DNA from: Amycolatopsis sp. DSM 110486
GTDB lineage: Bacteria > Actinomycetota > Actinomycetes > Mycobacteriales > Pseudonocardiaceae
Length of the DNA stretch: 64,000 nucleotides
NCBI RefSeq assembly: GCF_019468465.1
Contig: NZ_CP080519.1
Location: 10,523,501-10,587,500, forward strand
Reading direction: 5' to 3'
A model generated the notes under the pieces. It saw nothing but the letters and a program-made list of their open reading frames with translations. It was not told the DNA's origin and ran no database searches. The translations under genes and the position numbers were made by a program. Shown in pieces: positions 42,713-50,422 of this stretch (its first letter is position 1; each line of letters opens with the position of its first letter).

Positions 42713-42805
42713 GCGAGATCGCCTTTGAGCCGGCTTCCGGATGGGGCGGTCGGATCGGCCGGGGGCCGATCGCACCGCCCCATCCGGAAGCCGGCGCGAT
42801 CTCGC
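42713..42805. repeat. 93-bp imperfect hairpin
   Basis: Outer arms of 10 bp (42713-42722 with 42796-42805) and core arms of 22 bp (42729-42750 with 42774-42795) are perfect. A 6-nt bulge lies on the left, and the apex contains a further GATCGGCC/GGCCGATC pairing. It could serve as a bidirectional terminator for aroA and the convergent acyltransferase, or be a small mobile palindromic element. It has no T-tract. Confidence 0.8.
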
Positions 42806-42854
42806 CGGTGGGTTGCGGCCCGGGCGACACGCAGCTGCACAGCGCCCACCCAAG

Positions 42855-42873
42855 TTAGGGTGGCCTTACCTTG
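42855..42873. promoter_or_regulatory. iron-box-like sequence (IdeR/DtxR type)
   Basis: Thirteen of 19 positions agree with the IdeR/DtxR consensus TTAGGTTAGGCTAACCTAA, with the TTAGG and ACCT arms intact. No gene starts on the plus strand after it before the convergent acyltransferase stop, so it appears to be orphaned. Confidence 0.45.
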
Positions 42874-42932
42874 AGCGAACTCGAGACAGAGGGAACAACA
42901 TTCGCCCGCGCGGGTTCGTACGCGATTCCGTT

Positions 42933-42956
42933 GCCTAAGCGGAGGGTTGCTTAGGC
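42933..42956 (-). terminator. hairpin at the acyltransferase stop
   Basis: GCCTAAGC and GCTTAGGC form a perfect 8-bp stem with an 8-nt loop; the right arm contains the TAA stop codon of the acyltransferase. A short terminator or mRNA-end structure is likely. Confidence 0.5.
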
Positions 42957-44102
42957 GGAAGCGGTTTCAGCCGCCCGCTTGAGCTCCAGGCGCGGCCGGC
43001 CCGTCAGTGCTTTGCTCCACGGCAGCCGCCGCAGCACCTCGACGAGCACCAGCGTCAGCGCCACCGTGGCCGGGTAGACGACCACGGTCGTCCACGGCGC
43101 CCCCACGCCGTCGCCGACGAACGCGATCAGGGGACTCAGCAGCGCCAGGGCGAGCGGGTGCGTCAGGAAGATCGCGAACGACCGGTCCACCGCCCACGAC
43201 ACCACCCGGCCGCCGGGCCGGCCCGCCTCCGCCCAGCGCGTGCCCGCGAGGAGCAGGCCCGCGATGGCCGCGACGCACCACGGCACGAGGTAGGGCCGGA
43301 ACGCGTCGCTCGCCAGCTCCGGCCACAGTCCGTTGTGGACACTGACGAAGTAGCCCGTCTCGGCCACGGCGAGGGTGACCACGAGCCCGCCGGCCACGAA
43401 CCACCGGTGCCGCCGCACCCACGCCTGCACGGCCTCGAAGTGCACGGCCGCGACGGCGCCGAGAACCGAGTAGAACTGGTACGGCAGCAGCGTCGTGAAG
43501 AACCGGCTCACAGTCGAGTACTCCACGCCTTCGGGTGGGTAGCTCAGGAAACACGTGACCGCGATGTGCACCGCGCCGGAGATCCCCAGCACGAGCCACG
43601 GCCGGCGCTCGAGCGTGCGCACCAGCTTCATCAGCACCGGGAACAGCAGGTATACCTGCAGCGTCACGAGCAGGAAGTACAGGTGGTACCACGCCGTCCC
43701 GTCGGCGATCTCGATCCCGAGCGCGCGCAGGGCCGCGGCGACGGAGCCGACGGGCTGCTCCGCGGTGACCAGCGAATAGCCCCAGTAGAGCACCGACCAG
43801 ACCACGTACGGCACCGCGACCAACGGCACCCGCCGGCGCCAGAACGCCATCGGCCGCGGCGGGCGCGAGCGGTAGGAGAACACGAGCACGAATGTCGTCA
43901 ACGCGAAGAACGCCTCGCGGGTGAGGTGCAGCGGCATCTCGAGCGCGTCGGACACCACGTCCTGCGGGAAGGTCGTGGCCCCCAGCACATGCATGAAGAT
44001 CACCAGGGCGAAGGTGATCACGCGGTACAGGTCGAGCTGGTACAGGTGGGCCGCCCGCGCCGGGGCCGCCGCGGGTGCGGGGGCGATCTCGGTCGTGGTC
44101 AT
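42951..44102 (-). CDS. acyltransferase family membrane protein (acyltransferase 3 type)
   Basis: 383 residues with about ten transmembrane helices. The N-terminal part LYQLDLYRVITFALVIFMHVLGATTF has the Arg and His placed as in acyltransferase-3 proteins, which move acyl groups onto sugars, lipids or other exported molecules. The end FAIFLTHPLALALLSPLIAFVG is also typical. The ATG at 44102 is chosen because the family N-terminus begins soon after; further upstream ATGs (44147, 44174) are possible and no start has a strong ribosome-binding site. The acceptor is unknown. Confidence 0.82.
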   Translation of the reverse strand: MTTTEIAPAPAAAPARAAHLYQLDLYRVITFALVIFMHVLGATTFPQDVVSDALEMPLHLTREAFFALTTFVLVFSYRSRPPRPMAFWRRRVPLVAVPYVVWSVLYWGYSLVTAEQPVGSVAAALRALGIEIADGTAWYHLYFLLVTLQVYLLFPVLMKLVRTLERRPWLVLGISGAVHIAVTCFLSYPPEGVEYSTVSRFFTTLLPYQFYSVLGAVAAVHFEAVQAWVRRHRWFVAGGLVVTLAVAETGYFVSVHNGLWPELASDAFRPYLVPWCVAAIAGLLLAGTRWAEAGRPGGRVVSWAVDRSFAIFLTHPLALALLSPLIAFVGDGVGAPWTTVVVYPATVALTLVLVEVLRRLPWSKALTGRPRLELKRAAETASA

Positions 44103-44349
44103 CGTGCGGCCGGGCGCCCGGGTGCGGAGTGGATCATGCGACCACATTTGCCGCACTGCCTGTGAAGCAGCCATGAAGTGGCTGAGAACCCGCTTTACCG
44201 CTGGAAAACGGGCGTAGCGAAGATCACGCCCGTCCACGGACCGGGATCACGGCCGCACCACAGTGGTACATACCACTCAAGCCCTGCGCGCCTGAGGTCC
44301 CGAAAAGTGAGTGCGGAGCGGGCGACGGCAGGCGTAGCGTCCGACGGCC
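44103..44349. other. divergent control region, acyltransferase / methyltransferase
   Basis: About 247 bases without a gene. It contains a perfect palindrome, AGTGGTA-CA-TACCACT, at 44262-44277, a likely binding site for an unknown dimeric regulator acting on one or both divergent genes. Confidence 0.5.
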
Positions 44350-45108
44350 ATGGGCGATCGAGACGATCCGGCCGACGGCTGGTTCCCGGAGAGTGTGGCC
44401 GCGGGGTACGACGATCCGGGTGGCGCGAACGCGCCTGAAGTGGTGACACCCGCGGTGGATGTCCTCGAGGAGCTGGCCGACGGCGCCGTGCTCGAATTCG
44501 CCGTCGGGACCGGGCGGATCGCCGCCCCGCTGGCCGCGCGCGGCGTACGAGTCAGCGGCATCGAGCTGAGCCGGGCCATGGCGGCGCGGATCGCGAGCAA
44601 GCCGGGCGGCGACGCGGTCGCCGTCACGATCGGCGACATGACGTCGGCGCGGGTGGCCGGTGAGTTCTCGCTGGTTTGCCTGGTGTTCAACACGATCGGC
44701 AACGTGACCACACAGGACGCGCAGGTCGACGTGTTCCGGAACGCGGCCGCGCATCTGCGGCCGGGCGGGCTGTTCCTCGTCGAGGTGGGACTGCCGGATC
44801 TGCGCCGCCTGCCGCCCGGGCAGGACACCGTCCCGTTCGCGGTGGCGCTCGACCACGAAGGCGCCGGCTACGTGGGGTTCGACCAGTACGACGTCGTGAC
44901 CCAGGAGTTCACCTCGAACCACCTCACCGTGTCACCGGACGGAACGGGGCGGTTTCGCCGCATCCCCTTCCGGTACGTCTGGCCGGCCGAGCTGGACCTC
45001 ATGGCCCGCATCGCCGAGATGAAACCGAAGTACCGCTGGGCGGACTGGGATCGTTCGGAGCTCACGGCCGGCAGCACCAAGCACGTATCGGTCTGGGAGA
45101 AGGGCTGA
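44350..45108 (+). CDS. class I SAM-dependent methyltransferase
   Basis: 252 residues. Motif I is VLEFAVGTGRIAAPLA, followed by the acidic end of strand 2 in SGIELSRAM, then GDMTSARVAGEFSLVCLVFNTIGN and LRPGGLFLVEVG (motif III). Acceptor substrate unknown. It stands alone on the plus strand, 18 bp from the convergent sigma-factor gene. Confidence 0.85.
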   Translation: MGDRDDPADGWFPESVAAGYDDPGGANAPEVVTPAVDVLEELADGAVLEFAVGTGRIAAPLAARGVRVSGIELSRAMAARIASKPGGDAVAVTIGDMTSARVAGEFSLVCLVFNTIGNVTTQDAQVDVFRNAAAHLRPGGLFLVEVGLPDLRRLPPGQDTVPFAVALDHEGAGYVGFDQYDVVTQEFTSNHLTVSPDGTGRFRRIPFRYVWPAELDLMARIAEMKPKYRWADWDRSELTAGSTKHVSVWEKG

Positions 45109-45126
45109 AGCGCTCCCCGCCGGGCC

Positions 45127-46035
45127 TCAGTCCGTCAGCCAGGGCCGGAGTTTCTCGGGGTTGCGGATCACCCAGATGTGCTTGATCCGATCGTCCGCGA
45201 CGTCGAACGCGTACACCGTCTGCGTGGTTCCGTCCCGCTGGGCCACGAGACCGGGCTGACCGTTGACCGTGCGTTCCGCCAGCGTCGTGGTCCCGAGCGC
45301 GCGGTGGGCGAGCTCGATCCAGGCCCGCGCGATCTGCTCGGCGCCTTCGATGGGGTGCAGGAAGGTCAGGGCGCGTCCGCCACCGTCGGCGATCGCCGTC
45401 GCCTCGGGATCGAGCACGCCGATCAGCGCGGTGATGTCCTTCGCTTCCCACGCCTGCTTGAAGTCCCTGACGACGCTCGCGTGCCGGGCCGCCGGGCTCG
45501 CGGGTGCCTGCGCCGCGCGGACGCGGCGGCGGGCCGAGGAAGCCAGCTGCCGGCAGGCCGCCGGCGTACGGCCGACGATCCCGGCCACTTCGGGGAACGA
45601 GTAGCGGAACACGTCGTGCAGGATGAACGCCACGCGCTCGGCCGGGGTCATCGACTCGAGCACGACGAGGAAGGCCATGCCGACCGACTCGTCGAGGGTG
45701 ACCCGATCGGCCGGGTCGGCGCTACCGGCTCGGCCGGGCCACTCCGTGGGCCCGGGCAGCGGCTCGGGGATCCATTCGCCCACGTAGGTCTCCCGCCGGG
45801 CCCGCGCCGAGCCGAGCAGGTTGAGGCAGATGCGGCTGGCGACCGTCGTCAGCCACGCGCCGGGAGACTCGACGGCGTCCTGCTGCTCCCGCGACAGCGC
45901 GTACCAGCGGGCATAGGTCTCCTGCACGGCGTCCTCGGCCTCGGCCAGGGAGCCGAGCAGCCGGTAGGCGAGGTTGGTCAGGTGCCGGCGCTCGCTCATG
46001 ATCGCGCTCAGGCCCGGCTCGGGTGGGGTGGTCAT
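45127..46035 (-). CDS. ECF sigma factor, ECF41 family with SnoaL-like C-terminal domain
   Basis: 302 residues. Sigma region 2 is near residues 18-85 (LTNLAYRLLGSLAEAEDAVQETYARWY) and region 4 near 125-175 (LESMTPAERVAFILHDVFRYSFPEVAGIVGRT). From about 190 a SnoaL-like domain follows with DGGGR and, near the end, NPEKL: these match the DGGGK and NPDKL motifs that define ECF41. In ECF41 this extension acts as a built-in regulator in place of an anti-sigma factor. Divergent from the LUD gene, its probable target. Confidence 0.9.
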   Translation of the reverse strand: MTTPPEPGLSAIMSERRHLTNLAYRLLGSLAEAEDAVQETYARWYALSREQQDAVESPGAWLTTVASRICLNLLGSARARRETYVGEWIPEPLPGPTEWPGRAGSADPADRVTLDESVGMAFLVVLESMTPAERVAFILHDVFRYSFPEVAGIVGRTPAACRQLASSARRRVRAAQAPASPAARHASVVRDFKQAWEAKDITALIGVLDPEATAIADGGGRALTFLHPIEGAEQIARAWIELAHRALGTTTLAERTVNGQPGLVAQRDGTTQTVYAFDVADDRIKHIWVIRNPEKLRPWLTD

Positions 46036-46092
46036 CGTGGCGGCGGCTCCCTCGGTCTCGTGCTGCCCTCAGCAGTACGACACGACAGCGCT

Positions 46093-46129
46093 CCGAAGTG
46101 TGAGGCCGGCGCGCCGCCTCACACTTCGG
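46093..46129. promoter_or_regulatory. 14-bp inverted repeat between sigma factor and LUD gene
   Basis: Arms CCGAAGTGTGAGGC and GCCTCACACTTCGG are perfect, separated by 9 nt. In this position it could be an operator or a structure in the 5' leader of the sigma-factor mRNA. Confidence 0.55.
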
Positions 46130-46130
46130 G

Positions 46131-46155
46131 GACGTGTGTTGTCGAGCTGGTGACA
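46131..46155 (-). promoter_or_regulatory. candidate ECF41-type promoter for the sigma-factor gene
   Basis: On the minus strand TGTCACC (46149-46155) and CGTC (46131-46134) lie 14 bp apart. ECF41 promoters are described with TGTCACA and CGTC boxes at slightly longer spacing, so this is a tentative autoregulatory promoter. Confidence 0.35.
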
Positions 46156-46180
46156 CTCTCGACCGCCACCAGGAGACACC

Positions 46181-46804
46181 ATGACCACCTCGGCTCCGTC
46201 GTTCACCGCCCCGGCTTCCGCGCAGCGCCTGCAACGCGCGGCCACCGCGCTGACGGCCCACGGCTTCATCGTCGAGATCCTCGACGACGTCGCCGCCGCC
46301 CGCACCCGCATGACCGAGCTGATCCCCGAGGGCGCCAGCGTACTCACCGCGGCCAGCGAAACGCTGCGGTTGTCCGGCATCGACGACGACCTCAACTCCA
46401 GCGGGCGGTACGAGGCGATCAAGCCCCGAACCCTGGCCATGGACCGCGTCACCGAAGCCGACGACATCCGCCGGCTGCGCGCCAGCCCCGACTTCCTCGT
46501 GGGCAGCGCCGCCGCCGTCACCGAAACCGGCTCGCTCGTGATCGCCTCCGGCAGCGGCAGCCAGCTGCCCGCGTCGTCCGGCGGCGCCGCCCGCGCGATC
46601 TGGATCGTCGGGGCGCAGAAGGTCGTGCCCGACCTGGACGCCGCCCTGCGCCGCGTCGAAGACCACTGCCTCCCGCTGGAAAGCGAGCGCGCCCTCGCGG
46701 CCTACGGCTGGCCCAGCGCCGTCAACCGGCTGCTGGTCCTCAACGCGGAACCCTTCCCGGGCCGCGGCATCGTCGTGTTACTCCGCGAAGCCATCGGGTT
46801 CTGA
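46181..46804 (+). CDS. LUD domain protein (LutC-like)
   Basis: 207 residues. The core IPEGASVLTAASETLRLSGIDDDL, then DFLVGSAAAVTETGSLVIASGSGSQLP and ARAIWIVGAQKVVPDLDAALRRV, is typical of the LUD fold of lactate-utilisation proteins. No lutA or lutB is near, so a lactate role is not supported. CAGGAGACACC precedes the ATG. It is divergent from the ECF41 sigma gene with a 145-bp control region. Confidence 0.85.
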   Translation: MTTSAPSFTAPASAQRLQRAATALTAHGFIVEILDDVAAARTRMTELIPEGASVLTAASETLRLSGIDDDLNSSGRYEAIKPRTLAMDRVTEADDIRRLRASPDFLVGSAAAVTETGSLVIASGSGSQLPASSGGAARAIWIVGAQKVVPDLDAALRRVEDHCLPLESERALAAYGWPSAVNRLLVLNAEPFPGRGIVVLLREAIGF

Positions 46805-46943
46805 GGCGCAGCTGGGCCGCCGGCGCCGGTGCTCGATTGACAGGGCGCCGGATGGCCCCGCACAATTCGCGTCGCCACAGCCGCACCGCCGCCCGGTTGC
46901 CGTGGGGATCCCTGGCGTCCCCGGTAGTTCGAAGGGCGAAACA

Positions 46944-48221
46944 GTGCGAAGGCAGTTACGCGTTCTCGGCGCGACCGTGCTCACCGCGGTCCTCGCGGTG
47001 GTCCCGCTGAACGGCACGACGGCGGCAGCGCAGCCGGTGCCGCACACGATCGTGACGGACGGCAAGAAGCTGGCGCAGATCCGCGCCGAGTTGCACAGCG
47101 GGCACGCCACCGCGGCGCAAAAAGCCGCGCTGAAGACGTTGCTGGGCAAGGCCGACGAGGCGCTGACCGCCGGTCCGTGGTCGGTCATGGACAAGCCCAC
47201 CACCCCGCCGAGCGGCGACAAGCACGACTACCAGAGCCAGGCGCCCTACCAGTGGGCCAGTCAGCCGAAGACGCCGGACAACCCGCAGGGCTGCCCGTAC
47301 GTGAACCGCGACGGCGAGCGCAACCCGGAGGCAGACGCGATCACCGACCACACCTACCGCATGGTGGCGTGGGACGCGATCTACTACCTCAGCACGGCCT
47401 GGTACTACACCGGCGACGCGAAGTACGCCCAACGCGCCGACCTCGACATCCGCACGTGGTTCCTCGACCCGGCGACGCGGATGAACCCGAACATGACCTA
47501 CTCGCAGATCGTGCCGTGCAAGAACACGATCAGCGGCACGGGGATCATCGACTCCACGCAGTCGTTCAGCCAGCTGCTCGACGCGTTCGCGCTGCTCGAC
47601 TCCGGCGCGCCCGGCTGGACCGGCCACGACCGCTCGGCGATCCGCGTGTGGCTCGGCCAGTACCTCACCTGGATGCAGACCAGCCCGCAGGCGAAGCTGG
47701 AGCTGGCCGCGACCAACAACCACGGCACGTTCCTCGACATGCAGAACGCCACCATCGCCGCCTACCTCGGCAAGACGGACCAGGCGCGCAAGATCGTGAC
47801 CGACGCGCTGCACAAGCGGTTCCCGGTGCAGTTCGACGCCGACGGCAACCAGCCGCTCGAGCTCACGCGCACGATCTCGTGGCACTACGTGAACTTCAAC
47901 CTCACAGCGTGGGGCCGGATGGCGGAGGTCGGGCACACCCTCGGCGTCGACGTGTGGGGCTACCGCGCGGACAACGGCGTGACGCTGCGCAAGGTCGTCG
48001 ACCGGCTCATCCCGGCGGCGCTGCACGGCGTGCCGTCGTGGCCGTACCCGCAGATCGCCCCGCTGGACCAGTCGATCGCCGCGGACATCTTCCACGCGGC
48101 GGCCGAGGAGGCCCACGACACCGACGCGGCGAAGGCGCTCAAGCAGATGCCGCTGCCCGCCGGCGGGGACACGTGGCCGGTGCGCGTCACGTGTTTCCCG
48201 CTCGACCCGCCGCTCAAGTGA
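46944..48221 (+). CDS. secreted alginate lyase family protein
   Basis: 425 residues from the GTG at 46944 (AAGGG upstream). The Sec signal is VRRQLRVLGATVLTAVLAVVPL with cleavage probably after TTAAA. The (alpha/alpha) barrel of alginate-lyase-like proteins is indicated by DHTYRMVAWDAIYYLSTAWYYTGDAKYAQRA, the catalytic-type NNHGTF motif, and ELTRTISWHYVNFNL. True substrate may be alginate or another uronic-acid polymer. It precedes a chitinase on the same strand, but a terminator lies between. Confidence 0.85.
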   Translation: MRRQLRVLGATVLTAVLAVVPLNGTTAAAQPVPHTIVTDGKKLAQIRAELHSGHATAAQKAALKTLLGKADEALTAGPWSVMDKPTTPPSGDKHDYQSQAPYQWASQPKTPDNPQGCPYVNRDGERNPEADAITDHTYRMVAWDAIYYLSTAWYYTGDAKYAQRADLDIRTWFLDPATRMNPNMTYSQIVPCKNTISGTGIIDSTQSFSQLLDAFALLDSGAPGWTGHDRSAIRVWLGQYLTWMQTSPQAKLELAATNNHGTFLDMQNATIAAYLGKTDQARKIVTDALHKRFPVQFDADGNQPLELTRTISWHYVNFNLTAWGRMAEVGHTLGVDVWGYRADNGVTLRKVVDRLIPAALHGVPSWPYPQIAPLDQSIAADIFHAAAEEAHDTDAAKALKQMPLPAGGDTWPVRVTCFPLDPPLK

Positions 48222-48234
48222 CGGGCCGACCTTC

Positions 48235-48255
48235 GGCGGGCTTTTCCGGACGAAA
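48235..48255 (+). terminator. terminator after the alginate lyase-like gene
   Basis: GCCGA-CCT-TCGGC followed by GGGCTTTT begins 13 bp past the stop. The stem is short but the T-run is present. Confidence 0.55.
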
Positions 48256-48281
48256 CACCCGATAGCGCCCACAGTCCGAAA

Positions 48282-48295
48282 TTGGTCTAGTCCAA
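48282..48295. promoter_or_regulatory. DasR-type operator (dre) before the chitinase
   Basis: TTGGTCTAGTCCAA is a near-perfect palindrome very close to the DasR site core TGGTCTAGACCA known from streptomycete chitinase and N-acetylglucosamine genes. A TTGACT box begins 4 bp downstream, so binding would block the promoter; control by amino-sugar availability is expected. Confidence 0.75.
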
Positions 48296-48431
48296 AGTAT
48301 TGACTCTCCCTGTGCACTGGTTCACATTCAGCAACGGGCCGGTACCGCTCAGGCAGTGATCCACACGTCGCGTCGGTCCTCCGCGCACTCCCCGGGCGCG
48401 GAGGACCGTTCGCCTGCGCGAGGGAGAACCC

Positions 48432-50351
48432 ATGCAGCACAAGGTATCCAGAAGAGCCGCGTGGCTTTCGGCCGCCGCGGCGGCCGTGGTCGTCGGCGGT
48501 CTCACGACATTGGCCGGCCCGGCCGCCGAAGGCGCGGCCGTCGCACCCGCTGCGAGCCAGCAGGCCGCCGCCTCGGGCGGTCTGCGCGTCGCCTACTACG
48601 ACCAGTGGAGCATCTACCAGAACGCCTATTACCCCAAGAACGTCGACGCCCTCGCGGGCAACCTCGACTACCTGATCTACGACTTCGAGAACATCGACCC
48701 GGCGAACCTCACCTGCTTCGAGGCCACGAAGGCGAGCGACCCCGACCCCGCCGGCGAGAACAACCCGAACGCGGGCGACGGAGCGGGCGACGCCTTCGCC
48801 GACTACCAGAAGTCCTTCGGCTCGGACATCAGCGTGGACGGCACGGCCGACGCGTTCGGCATGCCGATCGTCGGCAACTTCCACCAGCTGCAGGAGCTCA
48901 AGGCGCGCCACCCGAACCTCAAGGTGGTGCTCTCGCTGGGCGGCTGGACGTACTCGAAGTACTTCTCCGACGTGGCGGCCACCGACGCGTCGCGCAAGAA
49001 GTTCGTGAGCTCGTGCATCGACATGTTCATCAAGGGCAACCTGCCCTCGCAGGACGGCTACGGCGGCCCCGGCACCGCGGCCGGCATCTTCGACGGCTTC
49101 GACATCGACTGGGAGTACCCCGGTTCGAACACCGGCCACCTCGGCAACCACGTGAGCACAGGTGACACGGCCAACTTCACCGCCCTGCTCAAGGAGTTCC
49201 GCACCGAGCTCGACGCGTTGGGCGGCAAGCACTACTCCGTCTCCGCCGCGCTGCCGGGTGGGCAGGACAAGATCGCGAAGCTGCAGACCGACAAAATCGG
49301 CCAGTACATGGACTTCGCCGACGCGATGACGTACGACATGCACGGCGCGTGGGACGCGACCGGGCCGACGAACTTCCAGGACCCGCTCTACGGTTCGCCC
49401 AACGACCCCTCGGGCACGATCCCGCCCGGCACCGAGAAGTACACGACCGACTCGGTGATCAAGGCGTACACCCAGGGCTCGCCCGCGTACGGCATCCCCG
49501 GCGGCTTCCCGGCGAACAAGCTCACGCTCGGCATCCCGTTCTACTACCGCGGCTGGACGGGTGTGCCCGCCGGTTCGAACCACGGGCTGTATCAGTCGGC
49601 ATCCGGGCCCTCGGCCGGGAAGACGTTGAGCGGCAACGTGCCCGGCATCGCGATGTACAAGGAACTGAGCGGGATCGTCGACAACCCGGCGGACACGTAC
49701 TACGACCCGACCACGCAGTCGGCGTGGTTCTACGACGGTACGAACTTCTACGGCGGCTCGTCGGCGCAGTCCATCAAGGCCCGCACCGACTACATCCACT
49801 GCAACAACCTGGCCGGCGCGATGATGTTCTCGCTCTACGACCTCGATCCCAACGCGACGCTGTTCCACGACGTCGTCAACGGGCTGGCGAGCTCCACGGC
49901 CGGCTGCGGCACCACGCCGCCGACCACACCCACCACCCCGACGAACCCCACCACGCCGACGACCCCGACCACTCCGACGTCTCCGCCCACGACCCCGACC
50001 ACCCCGGGCGGCGGCTCGTGCGCAGCGGCGGCGTGGAGCGCGACGCAGGCGTACACCGGCGGTGCGGTCGTCTCGTACAACGGGCACCAGTGGACGGCCA
50101 AGTGGTGGACGCAGGGCGACACCCCCGGCGGCAGCCAGAACGTGTGGACCGACAACGGCGTCTGCTCCGAGGGCGGTAGCCCGACGTCGTCGCCGGGCGG
50201 CACCTGCCCGGCCGCGTGGAGCGCCACGCAGGCCTACAGCGGCGGCGCGGTCGTGTCCTACAACGGGCACAAGTGGGCCGCGAAGTGGTGGACCCAGGGC
50301 GACACCCCCGGCGGCAGCCAGGGCGTCTGGGCCGACAACGGCTCCTGCTGA
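48432..50351 (+). CDS. secreted GH18 chitinase with two C-terminal chitin-binding modules
   Basis: 639 residues. A signal peptide with basic start (MQHKVSRRAAWLS) ends near residue 45. The GH18 domain covers about 55-485: LKVVLSLGGWTYSKYF, the catalytic FDGFDIDWEYPG (DxxDxDxE) and MTYDMHGAWD. A Thr/Pro linker (about 495-530) leads to two CBM5/12-like modules, both with AWSATQAY.GGAVVSYNGH and AKWWTQGDTPGGSQ and framed by cysteines. It degrades chitin outside the cell. The ATG has AGGGAGAACCC before it. Confidence 0.95.
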   Translation: MQHKVSRRAAWLSAAAAAVVVGGLTTLAGPAAEGAAVAPAASQQAAASGGLRVAYYDQWSIYQNAYYPKNVDALAGNLDYLIYDFENIDPANLTCFEATKASDPDPAGENNPNAGDGAGDAFADYQKSFGSDISVDGTADAFGMPIVGNFHQLQELKARHPNLKVVLSLGGWTYSKYFSDVAATDASRKKFVSSCIDMFIKGNLPSQDGYGGPGTAAGIFDGFDIDWEYPGSNTGHLGNHVSTGDTANFTALLKEFRTELDALGGKHYSVSAALPGGQDKIAKLQTDKIGQYMDFADAMTYDMHGAWDATGPTNFQDPLYGSPNDPSGTIPPGTEKYTTDSVIKAYTQGSPAYGIPGGFPANKLTLGIPFYYRGWTGVPAGSNHGLYQSASGPSAGKTLSGNVPGIAMYKELSGIVDNPADTYYDPTTQSAWFYDGTNFYGGSSAQSIKARTDYIHCNNLAGAMMFSLYDLDPNATLFHDVVNGLASSTAGCGTTPPTTPTTPTNPTTPTTPTTPTSPPTTPTTPGGGSCAAAAWSATQAYTGGAVVSYNGHQWTAKWWTQGDTPGGSQNVWTDNGVCSEGGSPTSSPGGTCPAAWSATQAYSGGAVVSYNGHKWAAKWWTQGDTPGGSQGVWADNGSC

Positions 50352-50360
50352 GCGCAAATC

Positions 50361-50409
50361 GGCGGCGGGTCGGGATCTCTCACCCTCCAAGAGATCCCGG
50401 CCCGCCGCC
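50361..50409. terminator. hairpin between chitinase and mctB
   Basis: 20-bp arms (50361-50380 with 50390-50409) with one mismatch and a 9-nt loop lie between the convergent stops at 50351 and 50423. Bidirectional terminator. Confidence 0.8.
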
Positions 50410-50422
50410 GACGTGCGTGGTG

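Noticed and set aside
46181..46804. LUD gene as part of a lactate-utilisation operon
   Set aside because: No lutA or lutB homologue is adjacent; the neighbours are an ECF41 sigma factor and a polysaccharide lyase.
46956..50390. 1144-codon minus-strand frame across the alginate lyase and chitinase genes
   Set aside because: Composition is Val/Arg/Gly-rich without domains; the plus strand carries signal peptides and catalytic motifs.
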